Source: Paenibacillus hemerocallicola (GTDB taxonomy: Bacteria > Bacillota > Bacilli > Paenibacillales > NBRC-103111). Taken from it: 64,000 bases of DNA. Both the position numbers and the translations under genes were made by a program. This document shows, one piece after another, positions 34,970 to 43,782 of the stretch (positions are counted from its first letter, which is position 1; each line of letters starts with the position of its first letter). The notes beneath the pieces were generated by a model that made no database searches, was not told the origin of the DNA, and saw nothing but the letters and a program-made list of their open reading frames with translations. The stretch is taken from NCBI RefSeq assembly GCF_006265175.1, contig NZ_VDCQ01000020.1, positions 1 through 64,000 of the forward strand. Direction: 5' to 3'.

Positions 34970-37900
34970 GCATACCTACAGATTATGCAATATCTTTGCT
35001 TCGTAGTTTAGAACAAAGCAGAATAGAAAACCTCGTAACTCAAGCTGATGCACGACGAATTTTACAAGAAGTTAGAGAACGCCCTGAAAATTACCCTAAT
35101 TTTGATTCTGCACTTACAGAAAAAGCAACACATATCGCGTACAGTTTGATTTCTTGTGGTTGTTCATTGGTAGAAAATGAAGATGCAGAAACTGATGAAG
35201 GGTTAGTAGTGCTAGAAAAGGCCGGAAAGATATTGTCAGATGCATTTAAATTTAATTCTGATGAAATTGAGACGAAAAACTATAATCTTTTGATTGCCGG
35301 TATGTCGCTATATGCAACTAAGCAATATTCACGTGCATTTATTGTCCTTAATGATATCCATGTTGATTTTACAGTTGGACAAATAATCATTAATTTTATA
35401 AAAAAAGACTTTGAAATTATGCTACAAATTGTAAGTGATGTTTTATACACGCAAGTGCCCGAAAAATTATCTCTTCGTGATTTTGATGAATGGGTAATCT
35501 CGCATGAAATTGCACGCTGTTTTTTAATCGTTACTGATTTTATTCACACGGGCAATCAAGAGAACTTTACACTAATAAAAGATATTTTAGAAAAGTTATT
35601 GAACCTTTCTTCGGAAAGCGGTTTGACGCTATACTGGCTTGTTATTCGACTGTTAAGAATCATCTTTTCTACTTTTCAAAGTTCATCCCTATGGTCTATC
35701 TTGCCGCCGTTTCTCCCCAAAAAGTATATAACTGAAAAATATATCCGTTTACTCAGCGGGTTTAGATCCCCTGTTACAGAAATATGGCCATCTCAGACAG
35801 CGGCATTGCCCCTTGCAATTGGTGGTAATAGTGGTGCTGTTATTAATCTGCGTACAAGCGGTGGGAAAACAAGAATAGCAGAGATCGCTATCCTCAAAAC
35901 CTTATCTACTCATGTGTTATCAAAAGTTTTGTATCTTGCACCATTCCGCTCCTTGGCTTTTGAAATTGAGCAAAGTTTAAGTAGAACATTCGGACCACTA
36001 AGCATTACTGTTTCACAGTTATACGGTGGTTCAACTGCCAATGTTACAGACTTTGAACTGATCAATGAATCACAAGTTATTATTGCCACACCTGAAAAGG
36101 CAAAAGCCCTTATTCGTTGTGGATCAGGACTTGAAGAAGAAATCAAGTTAATTGTTGTTGACGAAGGACACTTGTTAGGTGCAGAAGAAAGATATATTAA
36201 AAATGAAATGTTCCTTACGCATATCAAGGAGTTTGCTTCAAGAAATCAAATAAGAATGTTACTTTTATCAGCTGTATTGCCAAATGCAGATGATCTGGCT
36301 CAATGGATTACAGGCGACGCGGATTTGGTAGCAAGGTCAGATTGGAAGCCCGCTTTGGAGCGGTTGGGCTTATTACTTTGGGATGGTAAGCGCGTTAGGT
36401 TGGAGTGGAAAAGTGAAGGCGAACCGTTTAACCCTAATTTCATCCAAAAAGGTCCTTTGGGATTTGGACGTAGAAGGAACCATTTCCCAAATAATAAGAA
36501 TGAGGCTGTAGCTGCGACCGCAGTTCGATTAGCTCAAAACGGAACAGTCATGATATATTCCGCAAGAGCCAATTCAATTAATGGGTTGGCTAATAGTGTA
36601 CTTATAGCAATGGGAGAGCATCCAGAAGATTATCAATGGGATGATTCTCTATGGAATGTTTTTCAAAGTGTCTGTAGTGAAGAACTGGGCAATGACGATA
36701 TCGTTTTAACAGCCGCAAGAAAAGGGGTCATATGTCATAATAATCGACTGCCTACACTAGTTCGCATAGCTATTGAAAGGCTTATGCGTTCTAAACCTCC
36801 ACGAATAATCATTGCCTCCTCTACACTCGGTCAAGGAGTTAATGTAGGTATTTCGACTGTGATTGTGTCAACTCCATATTATAGTGACGAAGCAATCAGC
36901 AATAGAGATTTTTGGAATATTTGTGGAAGAGCAGGACGTGCTTTTTCTGATGTTGAAGGAAAAATACTTTATGCAATTGATACAACAAGAGCGCAGTGGC
37001 AAGTTAATAATGATAGACGCCTTGCCCGAAGTTATTTTGATAATCGTCAAATGGAGGAAGTGCGAAGTGGATTACTCGCTGCTTTAAAGGCTATTTGCAG
37101 GAACGCAAATCGTACCGGAACCGATTTCACATTACTTGTTGAAACAATAGCAAATGATTTTATTGATGTTAATATTCGTGATGACTTTTCTAAGTGGTTA
37201 AATCGAATTTTTGACTTCATTGATGATGAGCTTCTCGCAATGCATGAAGATTTTAGTACAGATGATGCCGATATAAACTGGATTGATGATGTCTTTAGAA
37301 ATTCGCTGGCACTTATTCAAGCAGAAAGCGAGAACAAAGAATTTTACTTAGCCCTTTTACAAGCACGTACCACTGCTCTATTGCGCAGAATACCAAATAG
37401 GACTGATAGAAAAAAGTTAATTTCTTCGGGCGTTCCGCTGTCAGTGTCTATAGCTATGTTAGAGGATATTGATTTTTTTAGAAATCTTGCTATGACATTC
37501 ATTCAATCTTCTGTTGGCGAACATGATGATATTGAGTTGATAGATAATATTATTCGTGAACTAGAAATTTGGAGCATTCAAAAAGCACATGATTTAATGA
37601 ACTTCGTACCAGAACAAGCGGTTTTAGATAATATACGTCACGCTTGGATAAGTGGAGATGCGCTCGCTACAATAATGACGTTTGAACAAGATGCGGCTGA
37701 AATTTCAAAAGACTACTACGGCTTTACGTTGCCATGGATTATATACGCTGTTTCTCAATTATTTGATCATGAAACAGAAGAGAACGTGGTTCAATTATAT
37801 ACTTCACTTGCCATGTTTGTTGAACTAGGACTTCCTAACAATTTAGCCGCGAACATATATTTGGCAGGTGTGCGTTCGAGAAGTGCGGCTTTAGAGATGT

Positions 37901-38292
37901 CCACATTTGAAGTTTTCAAAAACAAGAGTATTTTAGAAATTAAGCAAACACTATTGAACTTTTCAACATCGGATCACACTCTTTCGGACAGTTCAAAGGT
38001 ATGGATGGAGTTGCTTTCGGAATCTACAAAATCACAAACACCTAAAAAACTATCTTTCCCTCATTTTACGTGGAAGAGACACGATCTTCCTGATAAACTC
38101 TACCTTAGAGAAGTTAATGGAGCGTGTTTTCTTACTTCGAGTGACGGTTATTTCTATGAAAAAGTTGAATCAACAGATGATTTGCCATTTTCAAATATAG
38201 CCAATATTCCAGGGATGTTCTTCATATATGAAATTGACAAGTGGCGATTGCGCTCATATAACCCTCGAATAGTTGTAAATGATGGGGATTAG
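34966..38292 (+). CDS. hamB: HamB-like superfamily 2 helicase of a Hachiman defence system
   Basis: The 1108-residue protein has an N-terminal helical region (1-270) and an SF2 helicase core. Motif I is RTSGGKTRIAE near residue 300, motif Ia LAPFRSLAFEIE, motif II VVDEGH (DExH type) near 398, motif III SAVLPNADDL, motif V ASSTLGQGVN, and motif VI ICGRAGRAF near 650. A long C-terminal extension (700-1108) is unrecognised. It is translationally coupled to hamA. HamB translocates on DNA and activates the HamA nuclease. AT-rich like hamA, consistent with acquisition as cargo. Confidence 0.82.
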   Translation: MSIPTDYAISLLRSLEQSRIENLVTQADARRILQEVRERPENYPNFDSALTEKATHIAYSLISCGCSLVENEDAETDEGLVVLEKAGKILSDAFKFNSDEIETKNYNLLIAGMSLYATKQYSRAFIVLNDIHVDFTVGQIIINFIKKDFEIMLQIVSDVLYTQVPEKLSLRDFDEWVISHEIARCFLIVTDFIHTGNQENFTLIKDILEKLLNLSSESGLTLYWLVIRLLRIIFSTFQSSSLWSILPPFLPKKYITEKYIRLLSGFRSPVTEIWPSQTAALPLAIGGNSGAVINLRTSGGKTRIAEIAILKTLSTHVLSKVLYLAPFRSLAFEIEQSLSRTFGPLSITVSQLYGGSTANVTDFELINESQVIIATPEKAKALIRCGSGLEEEIKLIVVDEGHLLGAEERYIKNEMFLTHIKEFASRNQIRMLLLSAVLPNADDLAQWITGDADLVARSDWKPALERLGLLLWDGKRVRLEWKSEGEPFNPNFIQKGPLGFGRRRNHFPNNKNEAVAATAVRLAQNGTVMIYSARANSINGLANSVLIAMGEHPEDYQWDDSLWNVFQSVCSEELGNDDIVLTAARKGVICHNNRLPTLVRIAIERLMRSKPPRIIIASSTLGQGVNVGISTVIVSTPYYSDEAISNRDFWNICGRAGRAFSDVEGKILYAIDTTRAQWQVNNDRRLARSYFDNRQMEEVRSGLLAALKAICRNANRTGTDFTLLVETIANDFIDVNIRDDFSKWLNRIFDFIDDELLAMHEDFSTDDADINWIDDVFRNSLALIQAESENKEFYLALLQARTTALLRRIPNRTDRKKLISSGVPLSVSIAMLEDIDFFRNLAMTFIQSSVGEHDDIELIDNIIRELEIWSIQKAHDLMNFVPEQAVLDNIRHAWISGDALATIMTFEQDAAEISKDYYGFTLPWIIYAVSQLFDHETEENVVQLYTSLAMFVELGLPNNLAANIYLAGVRSRSAALEMSTFEVFKNKSILEIKQTLLNFSTSDHTLSDSSKVWMELLSESTKSQTPKKLSFPHFTWKRHDLPDKLYLREVNGACFLTSSDGYFYEKVESTDDLPFSNIANIPGMFFIYEIDKWRLRSYNPRIVVNDGD

Positions 38293-38336
38293 ATTATGCT
38301 GTCAACAAGAGTAAGAAAGGAGTAGCATTCAAATTT

Positions 38337-39635
38337 ATGAATTCCATAAGTGAGATAACCAAACGTGATATTTTCGATTTGTTCAAATACGGGATGGATA
38401 TACCTGATCTATGGGAAATGCGAAAAGTGCAGTACAATTACTTTGGACGGTTAGAGGAAATAGAGTTTCTCCAGAGACTATATGATATAAAGGGGATGCC
38501 AAGTCTAGATACAAGGTACCACAATGCTGAGGAAGATATTTGGCAACATACAGTAAACAATGATGATTATCCATTTTGTTGGGTATTTGAGGACGAGCGC
38601 TTCCAATTAAAAAACGGAAGTGATGAAAAATATTTAAAATTTATCTGTGAAATATTTCATCCCACAGTAAGGGATGAAAAAGGATATTGGAAAGAGTTTC
38701 TTGTAGGGGTTAACAAATTGCTACAAAACGATGGATATGAAATTTATCCAGCAGAAAAAATATCTAACCGTGATGTGTACAGTTGGAGATTTTTTGATTC
38801 GCTAGAAAATAAACTATTTATCCCTTTTTCTCAACGAAATCAAAAGCCAATTAAAGAAAAAAGAATGTCACTGTCAATCAAACTAAGCGCAAGAAATCAA
38901 ATTTATCAATTTCTAGAAAAACATAATGAAGTTTTTCAAAAAACAGATGAAACTGGTTGGAACTATAATGTTAAGACAAGCGAAGAAGTGTTCAACAACA
39001 TTCGGCAATTTTACATACCTAAATGTTACAACAGTCAGAGAGAGTATGTGGAAACAGATAACCTAAAAGATTTTGTATGCCATAATTCACCCTATTGTGT
39101 AATCGATGCAATAGAGTTTTTTGAGAAGTATAACCAGAATACTGATTTCGAGGCTCAAGTTAATGCAATATTAAGGCTGAATGATATTGCCCTAAAGCTG
39201 AATAATGGTAAAATTGAAAGTACATTTAATTCTCAAATAAAAACTAATACATTAGTTCCAATTCAGGAAGCAGGTCTCAAAGAGTTACTTCAAGAAGCAG
39301 CTATTTATTATGATGAAGGTAACCTTAAAATTGCTGTTGAAAAGCTGTGGGATGCTTTTGAAAGGCTTAAAACTTATTATTCCCCTACATTAGATAAAAA
39401 GAAATCTACAAGCAGGATTATTAATCATATGAGCGGTCAAAAAGCCCATTTTCAAGAACTCTTTGAGAAGGAGTTTCTTGAACTTACACAAATCGGTAAT
39501 AACTTTAGAATTCGGCACCATGAAACAACAAAAACAGATATTGAAGATCATAGGCACTATGATTATTTTTACAAGAGATGTCTTTCGCTAATTTCGGTTT
39601 CGATTCAGTATTTAGATTATAACGGAGTGTCTTAG
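38337..39635 (+). CDS. Abi-like accessory protein of unknown function in the defence cassette
   Basis: The 432-residue soluble protein starts 45 bp after hamB with RBS AAAGGAG. Residues 1-300 are not recognised, but they contain aromatic-rich stretches and WRFFDSLENKLFIPFSQRNQ. The C-terminal 120 residues (LLQEAAIYYDEGNLKIAVEKLWDAFERL, then FLELTQIGNNFRIRHHET) resemble AbiJ-like/HEPN-type C-termini of abortive infection proteins, with an RIRHH stretch where HEPN RNases carry R-x4-6-H. The motif is not canonical, so nuclease activity is only a possibility. Co-directional with hamAB and similarly AT-rich. Confidence 0.5.
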   Translation: MNSISEITKRDIFDLFKYGMDIPDLWEMRKVQYNYFGRLEEIEFLQRLYDIKGMPSLDTRYHNAEEDIWQHTVNNDDYPFCWVFEDERFQLKNGSDEKYLKFICEIFHPTVRDEKGYWKEFLVGVNKLLQNDGYEIYPAEKISNRDVYSWRFFDSLENKLFIPFSQRNQKPIKEKRMSLSIKLSARNQIYQFLEKHNEVFQKTDETGWNYNVKTSEEVFNNIRQFYIPKCYNSQREYVETDNLKDFVCHNSPYCVIDAIEFFEKYNQNTDFEAQVNAILRLNDIALKLNNGKIESTFNSQIKTNTLVPIQEAGLKELLQEAAIYYDEGNLKIAVEKLWDAFERLKTYYSPTLDKKKSTSRIINHMSGQKAHFQELFEKEFLELTQIGNNFRIRHHETTKTDIEDHRHYDYFYKRCLSLISVSIQYLDYNGVS

Positions 39636-39733
39636 TCAAAATGAAGTGATGTTGTGCTCAATAGATAAATGTATACTGTTGAGAAATGCCAATTACTGAA
39701 TGGTATTACCCCAAACTTTGAGTGGTGATTCAT

Positions 39734-40738
39734 GTGTCCAAAGTCAAAAATCAGCATTTTGTACCTCAATCATATTTAAAGCGTTTCTCAATCAACGAGC
39801 AACTCTTTGTTTACGACAAAGTAATTAATAAGACTCCTTACAAAACACACATAAGGAACGTTGCTGCTGAATCATATTTTTATGACATACCTGAAGATAT
39901 TTTTAATCAGACAAAGGATCGATTTTCTCCGGAGTATCGTGATATTCAATTTGTTGAAAAGGAACTTAGCAAGTTTGAGCAAAAGTTTAACTCTTTGCTG
40001 AATAACTTGTGTGCTAAGTTTTTGCTTACTCCAGAACCCCACTTCAAAAAAGCCCTAACTAGTAATGACCGTGAAGATTTATCAGTCCACTTGGCTCTGC
40101 AGCATTTACGTACTCGAGACTCCAGAAGACAAATCGCGCAAATAAACAAAACAATCACGCAAATGCTATTTGATCTGAGCATGTACAACGAAGACAAAAA
40201 TTATAAACCTGGGGAATATTTCGTAGAGCCGAACCCGGAACATGAGGTTATTGATCAATTATCTTTCATGTTAAACCCAGAAAAATTGCTAGAATTTTCA
40301 TCAGTACTCAACTCGCATATCTGGTTTGTCGGCGTCAATCAAACCGACCAGCCATTCTTCACATCAGATGCGCCTTTGGTTAGAAAAGCCCACATGCCTG
40401 AGGATATAATGAGTTACAGTGGACTGGGTTCTAAAGGCATAGAACTTGCTTTTCCAGTTTCAAATAAATTAATCATAACGCTTTGTGAGCGGAGCTATCA
40501 TAAGGTTGTGGAGCCAGTTGAAAACTTATTCTTTCCTATTTACGATCTTGAAGTAATTAAATACTACAATTCCATGCAGATTATTGGATGTGAACGCCAA
40601 GTGTATTGTTCCCAAAATAAATTTATGTTGGTTGAAGAATATAGGGAGAATAATTCGTCAGTTTTAAGGAAGAAAGACTATACTATTCAAGTTAATGGCG
40701 GTCCCTTCGGCAATAAATATCAACGAAACGATGATTGA
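39734..40738 (+). CDS. DUF4238 family protein
   Basis: The 334-residue protein begins with the DUF4238 hallmark KNQHFVPQSYLKRFS (residues 5-19), followed by LFVYDK and the strand-rich middle (HIWFVGVNQTDQPFFTSDAPLV). Function is unknown. DUF4238 proteins are often found near defence and mobile genes. Three in-frame GTG starts exist (39722, 39725, 39734); 39734 places the signature at the usual distance from the N-terminus. Last gene of the AT-rich cargo block. Confidence 0.7.
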   Translation: MSKVKNQHFVPQSYLKRFSINEQLFVYDKVINKTPYKTHIRNVAAESYFYDIPEDIFNQTKDRFSPEYRDIQFVEKELSKFEQKFNSLLNNLCAKFLLTPEPHFKKALTSNDREDLSVHLALQHLRTRDSRRQIAQINKTITQMLFDLSMYNEDKNYKPGEYFVEPNPEHEVIDQLSFMLNPEKLLEFSSVLNSHIWFVGVNQTDQPFFTSDAPLVRKAHMPEDIMSYSGLGSKGIELAFPVSNKLIITLCERSYHKVVEPVENLFFPIYDLEVIKYYNSMQIIGCERQVYCSQNKFMLVEEYRENNSSVLRKKDYTIQVNGGPFGNKYQRNDD

Positions 40739-40774
40739 GAGAAGTTACTCTGTATTTGAATGCACAAGAGAAGG

Positions 40775-41204
40775 CCCGGTGCGGCGTTCTCTTTTTTTAT
40801 ATAGATGCTCTACCTTGAAGCCGGTTGCCTGACCATCAGTGCAGCCGGTTTTTTGCATTAAAAGAGACAACCATCTTGACGTAAGCATTCGCTCTTGCCA
40901 TTCAGAAAGGCCGCACTGATAAAACCACAACCACAATTATTCTGGGCATCAACCTAACTAGGGATGGCAAGAAAGAAAGTGCTGCTGGTCGAAGTCGTTG
41001 CGTTAGGAGATCAGAAGGATGTTGTCGGTAACCGGACAAACTGCCGAATCCATATACACGTTGCTTGGCATAATGATGATGGAAAATGAGAGAGAAGCCC
41101 TCGAAAACCCTACCTCAAAATTCTTTTTCTCCAGACTACCCGATTTTGCCCGAAAAATGAAACGGCTTGTAGAGGGAGCGTTGTCCCTCGGCTCTGTTCC
41201 TTGA
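40775..41204 (+). pseudogene. Decayed parA copy with its leader
   Basis: The leader TTCTCTTTTTTTATATAGAT and a CCGGTTGC/GCAGCCGG hairpin with T6 (40821-40854) parallel the leader of the intact parA at 41733-41798. From 40876 the reading LALAxxIQKGRTDKTTTTIILGINL aligns with ALANQKGGVGKTTTAVNLGI of ParA. An in-frame TAA, loss of the Walker A Gly-Val-Gly and frameshifts show it is dead. A later segment (ESIYTLLGIMMMENEREAL, 41049-41105) aligns with the ParA DNLPVSLATMLQKCMAEES region. Confidence 0.65.
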
Positions 41205-41507
41205 AAATAAAATATAGGTTTATCCGGTACATTCCCCATGCAGCTTTAGAGGAAAGCCAGTATGCAAACGCGCCATGACCATGTTGTTTCTGTTCGTCTA
41301 TTCAAGACGCAGAATAATATGAGAGCGATTCCGTGAAGCATAGCTAAATGGTGGTTCCATTTTCGGCGATGACCTGCATGGCGGGATAATGATACTTCCG
41401 TCCAGCCACAGCTCATCGCAATGGGGGCGGCCTGCAGCGATCCTGGAGGAGGTGCAATCTTGCGCCTATGAGGGCAGTCAACCGCTGTCCGCTGGATAAA
41501 TTTTTCT

Positions 41508-41663
41508 ATGCTTAATCCCGAATCGACCATTCAGCAATTCGAGACCTTGGAACAGACTGCAATCGAACTGGAGTTGAGCAATCGTTTCGTACAAGCAAGA
41601 AACCTTTCATGTATTGAATACTTTGCCGTAGCAACATCGTTCAAGCTTGTCCAAAAACATTGA
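41508..41663 (+). CDS. Doubtful 51-residue ORF
   Basis: An ATG-initiated open frame (MLNPESTIQQFETLEQTAIE...) has protein-like composition but no convincing RBS. It lies in a stretch (41205-41730) that otherwise looks like decayed DNA; it may be a remnant. Confidence 0.2.
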   Translation: MLNPESTIQQFETLEQTAIELELSNRFVQARNLSCIEYFAVATSFKLVQKH

Positions 41664-41755
41664 GATTCTGTCAGGTAAACATGGAAGAACGCCAAGGTCG
41701 AATATCCAAGAGTCCAGCCTTGCGGGGTGTTCTCTTTTTATATAGATACTCTTGA

Positions 41756-41798
41756 AAAGCCGGTGCTCGGATTCCTCAGAGCGACCGGCTTTCTTCTA
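41756..41798 (+). terminator. Leader terminator/attenuator upstream of parA
   Basis: AAAGCCGGT (41756-41764) pairs with ACCGGCTTT (41784-41792), with an inner GCTC/GAGC stem and a TCTTCT tail, only 21 bp before the parA start codon. The placement inside the leader suggests attenuation. Confidence 0.65.
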
Positions 41799-41818
41799 TT
41801 GAAAGGAGACTTGAATAC

Positions 41819-42646
41819 ATGGCCAAAGTGATCGCTCTCGCCAACCAGAAAGGCGGTGTAGGCAAAACGACTACAGCGGTCAACCTGGGTATTGGTTTGG
41901 CGGCGGAAGGAAAAAAGGTACTGCTGCTGGACGCCGACGCGCAAGGAAATCTGACGGATTCGCTCGGTTTCCAGGAGCCTGACAATCTTCCGGTATCGCT
42001 GGCGACGATGCTGCAAAAGTGCATGGCGGAAGAAAGCTATGATCCGCAAGAAGGCATTTTACAGCATCACGAAGGGATTGACCTGATGCCGGGAAATATC
42101 GAGTTGTCGGCCGTTGAAGTGGCGCTCGTCAATACGATGAGCAGAGAAACCATCCTGCGCACGTACATCGACTCTGTAACGGATAACTACGATTACATTT
42201 TGATCGACTGTATGCCGAGCATGGGCATGATGACGATTAATGCTTTGGCAGCGGCAGATAGCGTCATTATTCCCGTCCAGGCCCATTATTTGCCCGCAAA
42301 GGGGATGACGCAGTTATTGCAGACGGTTGCCCGCGTTCGCCGCCAGATCAACAAAAAGCTCGTGGTGGATGGCGTATTGCTCACGATGGTAGACAGTCGC
42401 ACCAATTTTGCGAAAGATATTTCGTTCGTCCTGCGTCGGGACTATGGGGACAAGCTGCGGGTGTTTCAAACGGAAATCCCCCTTTCCATTCGCGCGGCGG
42501 AAACGAGCGCTCGCGGCAAGAGCATTTATGCGCATGACCCAAACGGGCAAGTCGCCAAGGCTTATGTGGCATTAACGAAGGAGGTGCAGGACATTGACGG
42601 CGAAAGAAGACCGGCGCGCCAGCATAAAACTGACCACAGTCGATGA
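41819..42646 (+). CDS. parA: ParA/Soj-family partition ATPase of the element
   Basis: The 275-residue protein has the deviant Walker A ALANQKGGVGKTTTAVNLG (residues 7-25), Walker A' LLLDADAQGN, and Walker B IDCMPSMGMMTINAL near residue 130. It matches the Soj-like ATPases of Tn1549-type ICEs, where ParAB maintain the excised circular form or control transfer genes. RBS AAAGGAGACTT. The 3' end overlaps parB by about 53 bp in a different frame, indicating coupled translation. A decayed partial copy lies upstream. Confidence 0.92.
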   Translation: MAKVIALANQKGGVGKTTTAVNLGIGLAAEGKKVLLLDADAQGNLTDSLGFQEPDNLPVSLATMLQKCMAEESYDPQEGILQHHEGIDLMPGNIELSAVEVALVNTMSRETILRTYIDSVTDNYDYILIDCMPSMGMMTINALAAADSVIIPVQAHYLPAKGMTQLLQTVARVRRQINKKLVVDGVLLTMVDSRTNFAKDISFVLRRDYGDKLRVFQTEIPLSIRAAETSARGKSIYAHDPNGQVAKAYVALTKEVQDIDGERRPARQHKTDHSR

Positions 42647-43544
42647 TTTGTTTACAACAGAAGAAGCCCGGAATGCCCAGCAGAAGGAACAAATCAAGGA
42701 AATCCCGTTGTCGGACATTAGCGACTTTCTCGATCATCCCTTCAAGGTAAAGACGGACGATGTAATGCTGGAAATGGCGGAAAGCGTGAAGCAATACGGG
42801 GTGCTGGTGCCTGTTCTGGTACGGCCCAAAACGGACGGCGGCTTTGAAATGGTTGCCGGGCATCGTCGGAAAAAGGCGAGCGAGTTGGCCGGTATGGAGT
42901 CGATCCCCTGCATTATACGCGAACTGGACGACGATCAGGCGACCATTATTATGGTGGACAGTAATTTACAGCGGGAGTATGTTTCACCTAGCGAAAAAGC
43001 ATTTGCATACAAAATGAAACTGGAAGCCATGAAAAGGCAGGGGCAACGTACCGATATAACTTCCGCCCAACTTGGGCGGAAGTTGGGCGGAAAAGAATCA
43101 AGAGAGTTACTGGCTGAACAAGTCGGAGAAAGTAAAAATCAAATATCCCGCTATATCCGCTTAACCGAACTCGTTCCACAGATTCTCGAAATGGTAGACG
43201 ACAAGCAAATTGCTTTTAGTCCTGCCGTTGAAATCTCTTACTTGGCCGAGAAAGAACAGCAAGCCCTGCTGGAAACGATGCAAGCCGAGGATTGTACGCC
43301 TTCGCTGGCGCAGGCACAACGCATGAAGAAGCTGAGTCAGGATGGTAAGTTGAACGGAGACGTTATCCTTGGCATTATGACGGAGGAAAAACCCAATCAG
43401 AAGGAAAAACTGACGATTCGCAAGGAACGAATTGACAAGTTTTTTCCGCAAGATTTCAGTGAGCAGCAAAAGGAAGACCTGCTCGTGCAACTATTGGAAA
43501 ACTGGTATCGCCGGAAACAGCGAGAACGGGAACACGACCGTTAA
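42594..43544 (+). CDS. parB: ParB/RepB/Spo0J-family partition protein of the element
   Basis: The 316-residue protein has the ParB N-terminal nuclease-like domain (IPLSDISDFLDHPFKV; VPVLVRPKTDGGFEMVAGHRRKKASELAG; DSNLQREYVSPSEKAFAYKMKLEAMK) and a KorB/HTH-type domain (LLAEQVGESKNQISRYIRLTEL). It binds parS-like centromere sites with ParA. The TTG start at 42594 is fixed by GAAGGAGGTG just upstream and lies within parA. A perfect palindrome within the gene (43060-43082) is a candidate binding site. Confidence 0.9.
   Translation: MTAKEDRRASIKLTTVDDLFTTEEARNAQQKEQIKEIPLSDISDFLDHPFKVKTDDVMLEMAESVKQYGVLVPVLVRPKTDGGFEMVAGHRRKKASELAGMESIPCIIRELDDDQATIIMVDSNLQREYVSPSEKAFAYKMKLEAMKRQGQRTDITSAQLGRKLGGKESRELLAEQVGESKNQISRYIRLTELVPQILEMVDDKQIAFSPAVEISYLAEKEQQALLETMQAEDCTPSLAQAQRMKKLSQDGKLNGDVILGIMTEEKPNQKEKLTIRKERIDKFFPQDFSEQQKEDLLVQLLENWYRRKQREREHDR
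43060..43093 (+). promoter_or_regulatory. Perfect palindrome plus half-site inside parB (candidate parS/operator)
   Basis: CTTCCGCCCAA (43060-43070) and TTGGGCGGAAG (43072-43082) flank one base; a third half TTGGGCGGAAA follows at 43083-43093. It codes for SAQLGRKLGGK in ParB, so codon constraint alone could explain part of it, but not the exact symmetry. Confidence 0.4.
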
Positions 43545-43549
43545 TACAG

Positions 43550-43579
43550 CCCTTTGTCTCTCAGACAGAGGGATTTTTT
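43550..43579 (+). terminator. Intrinsic terminator between parB and the next gene
   Basis: CCCTTTGTCT pairs with AGACAGAGGG (one G-U) around CTC, then ATTTTTT. It ends 30 bp before the start of the next co-directional gene. Confidence 0.8.
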
Positions 43580-43609
43580 ATGCCCATTTTACAGAAGGGA
43601 GCTTTAAAG

Positions 43610-43780
43610 ATGGACTTTACCGAAGGAAAACGGCGGAAATATGAGCGGCTGATGAAGGAAAAGCCCGGCTTTACAAACAGCGAACCGTCTGAGGAGGAAG
43701 AACGGCCGCCTCGCAAGCAGGCACAAAGCGTTGGTACGGTGCCAAAGAAGCCTGAACGTAAACGAAGTCGGGGGGACTGA
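43610..43780 (+). CDS. Small basic hypothetical protein (56 residues)
   Basis: ATG 43610 behind AGAAGGGAGC is chosen over an earlier in-frame ATG at 43580 that directly abuts the terminator. Sequence MDFTEGKRRKYERLMKEKPG and a Pro/Arg/Lys-rich tail, likely disordered. Such short basic proteins follow parB in related ICEs, but I cannot name a family. It ends 2 bp before the next gene. Confidence 0.55.
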   Translation: MDFTEGKRRKYERLMKEKPGFTNSEPSEEEERPPRKQAQSVGTVPKKPERKRSRGD

Positions 43781-43782
43781 CG

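Noticed and set aside
41003-41530. Minus-strand ORFs of 78 and 94 codons between the DUF4238 gene and parA
   Set aside because: They overlie the decayed parA copy and degenerate DNA; no start with a proper RBS and no motif.
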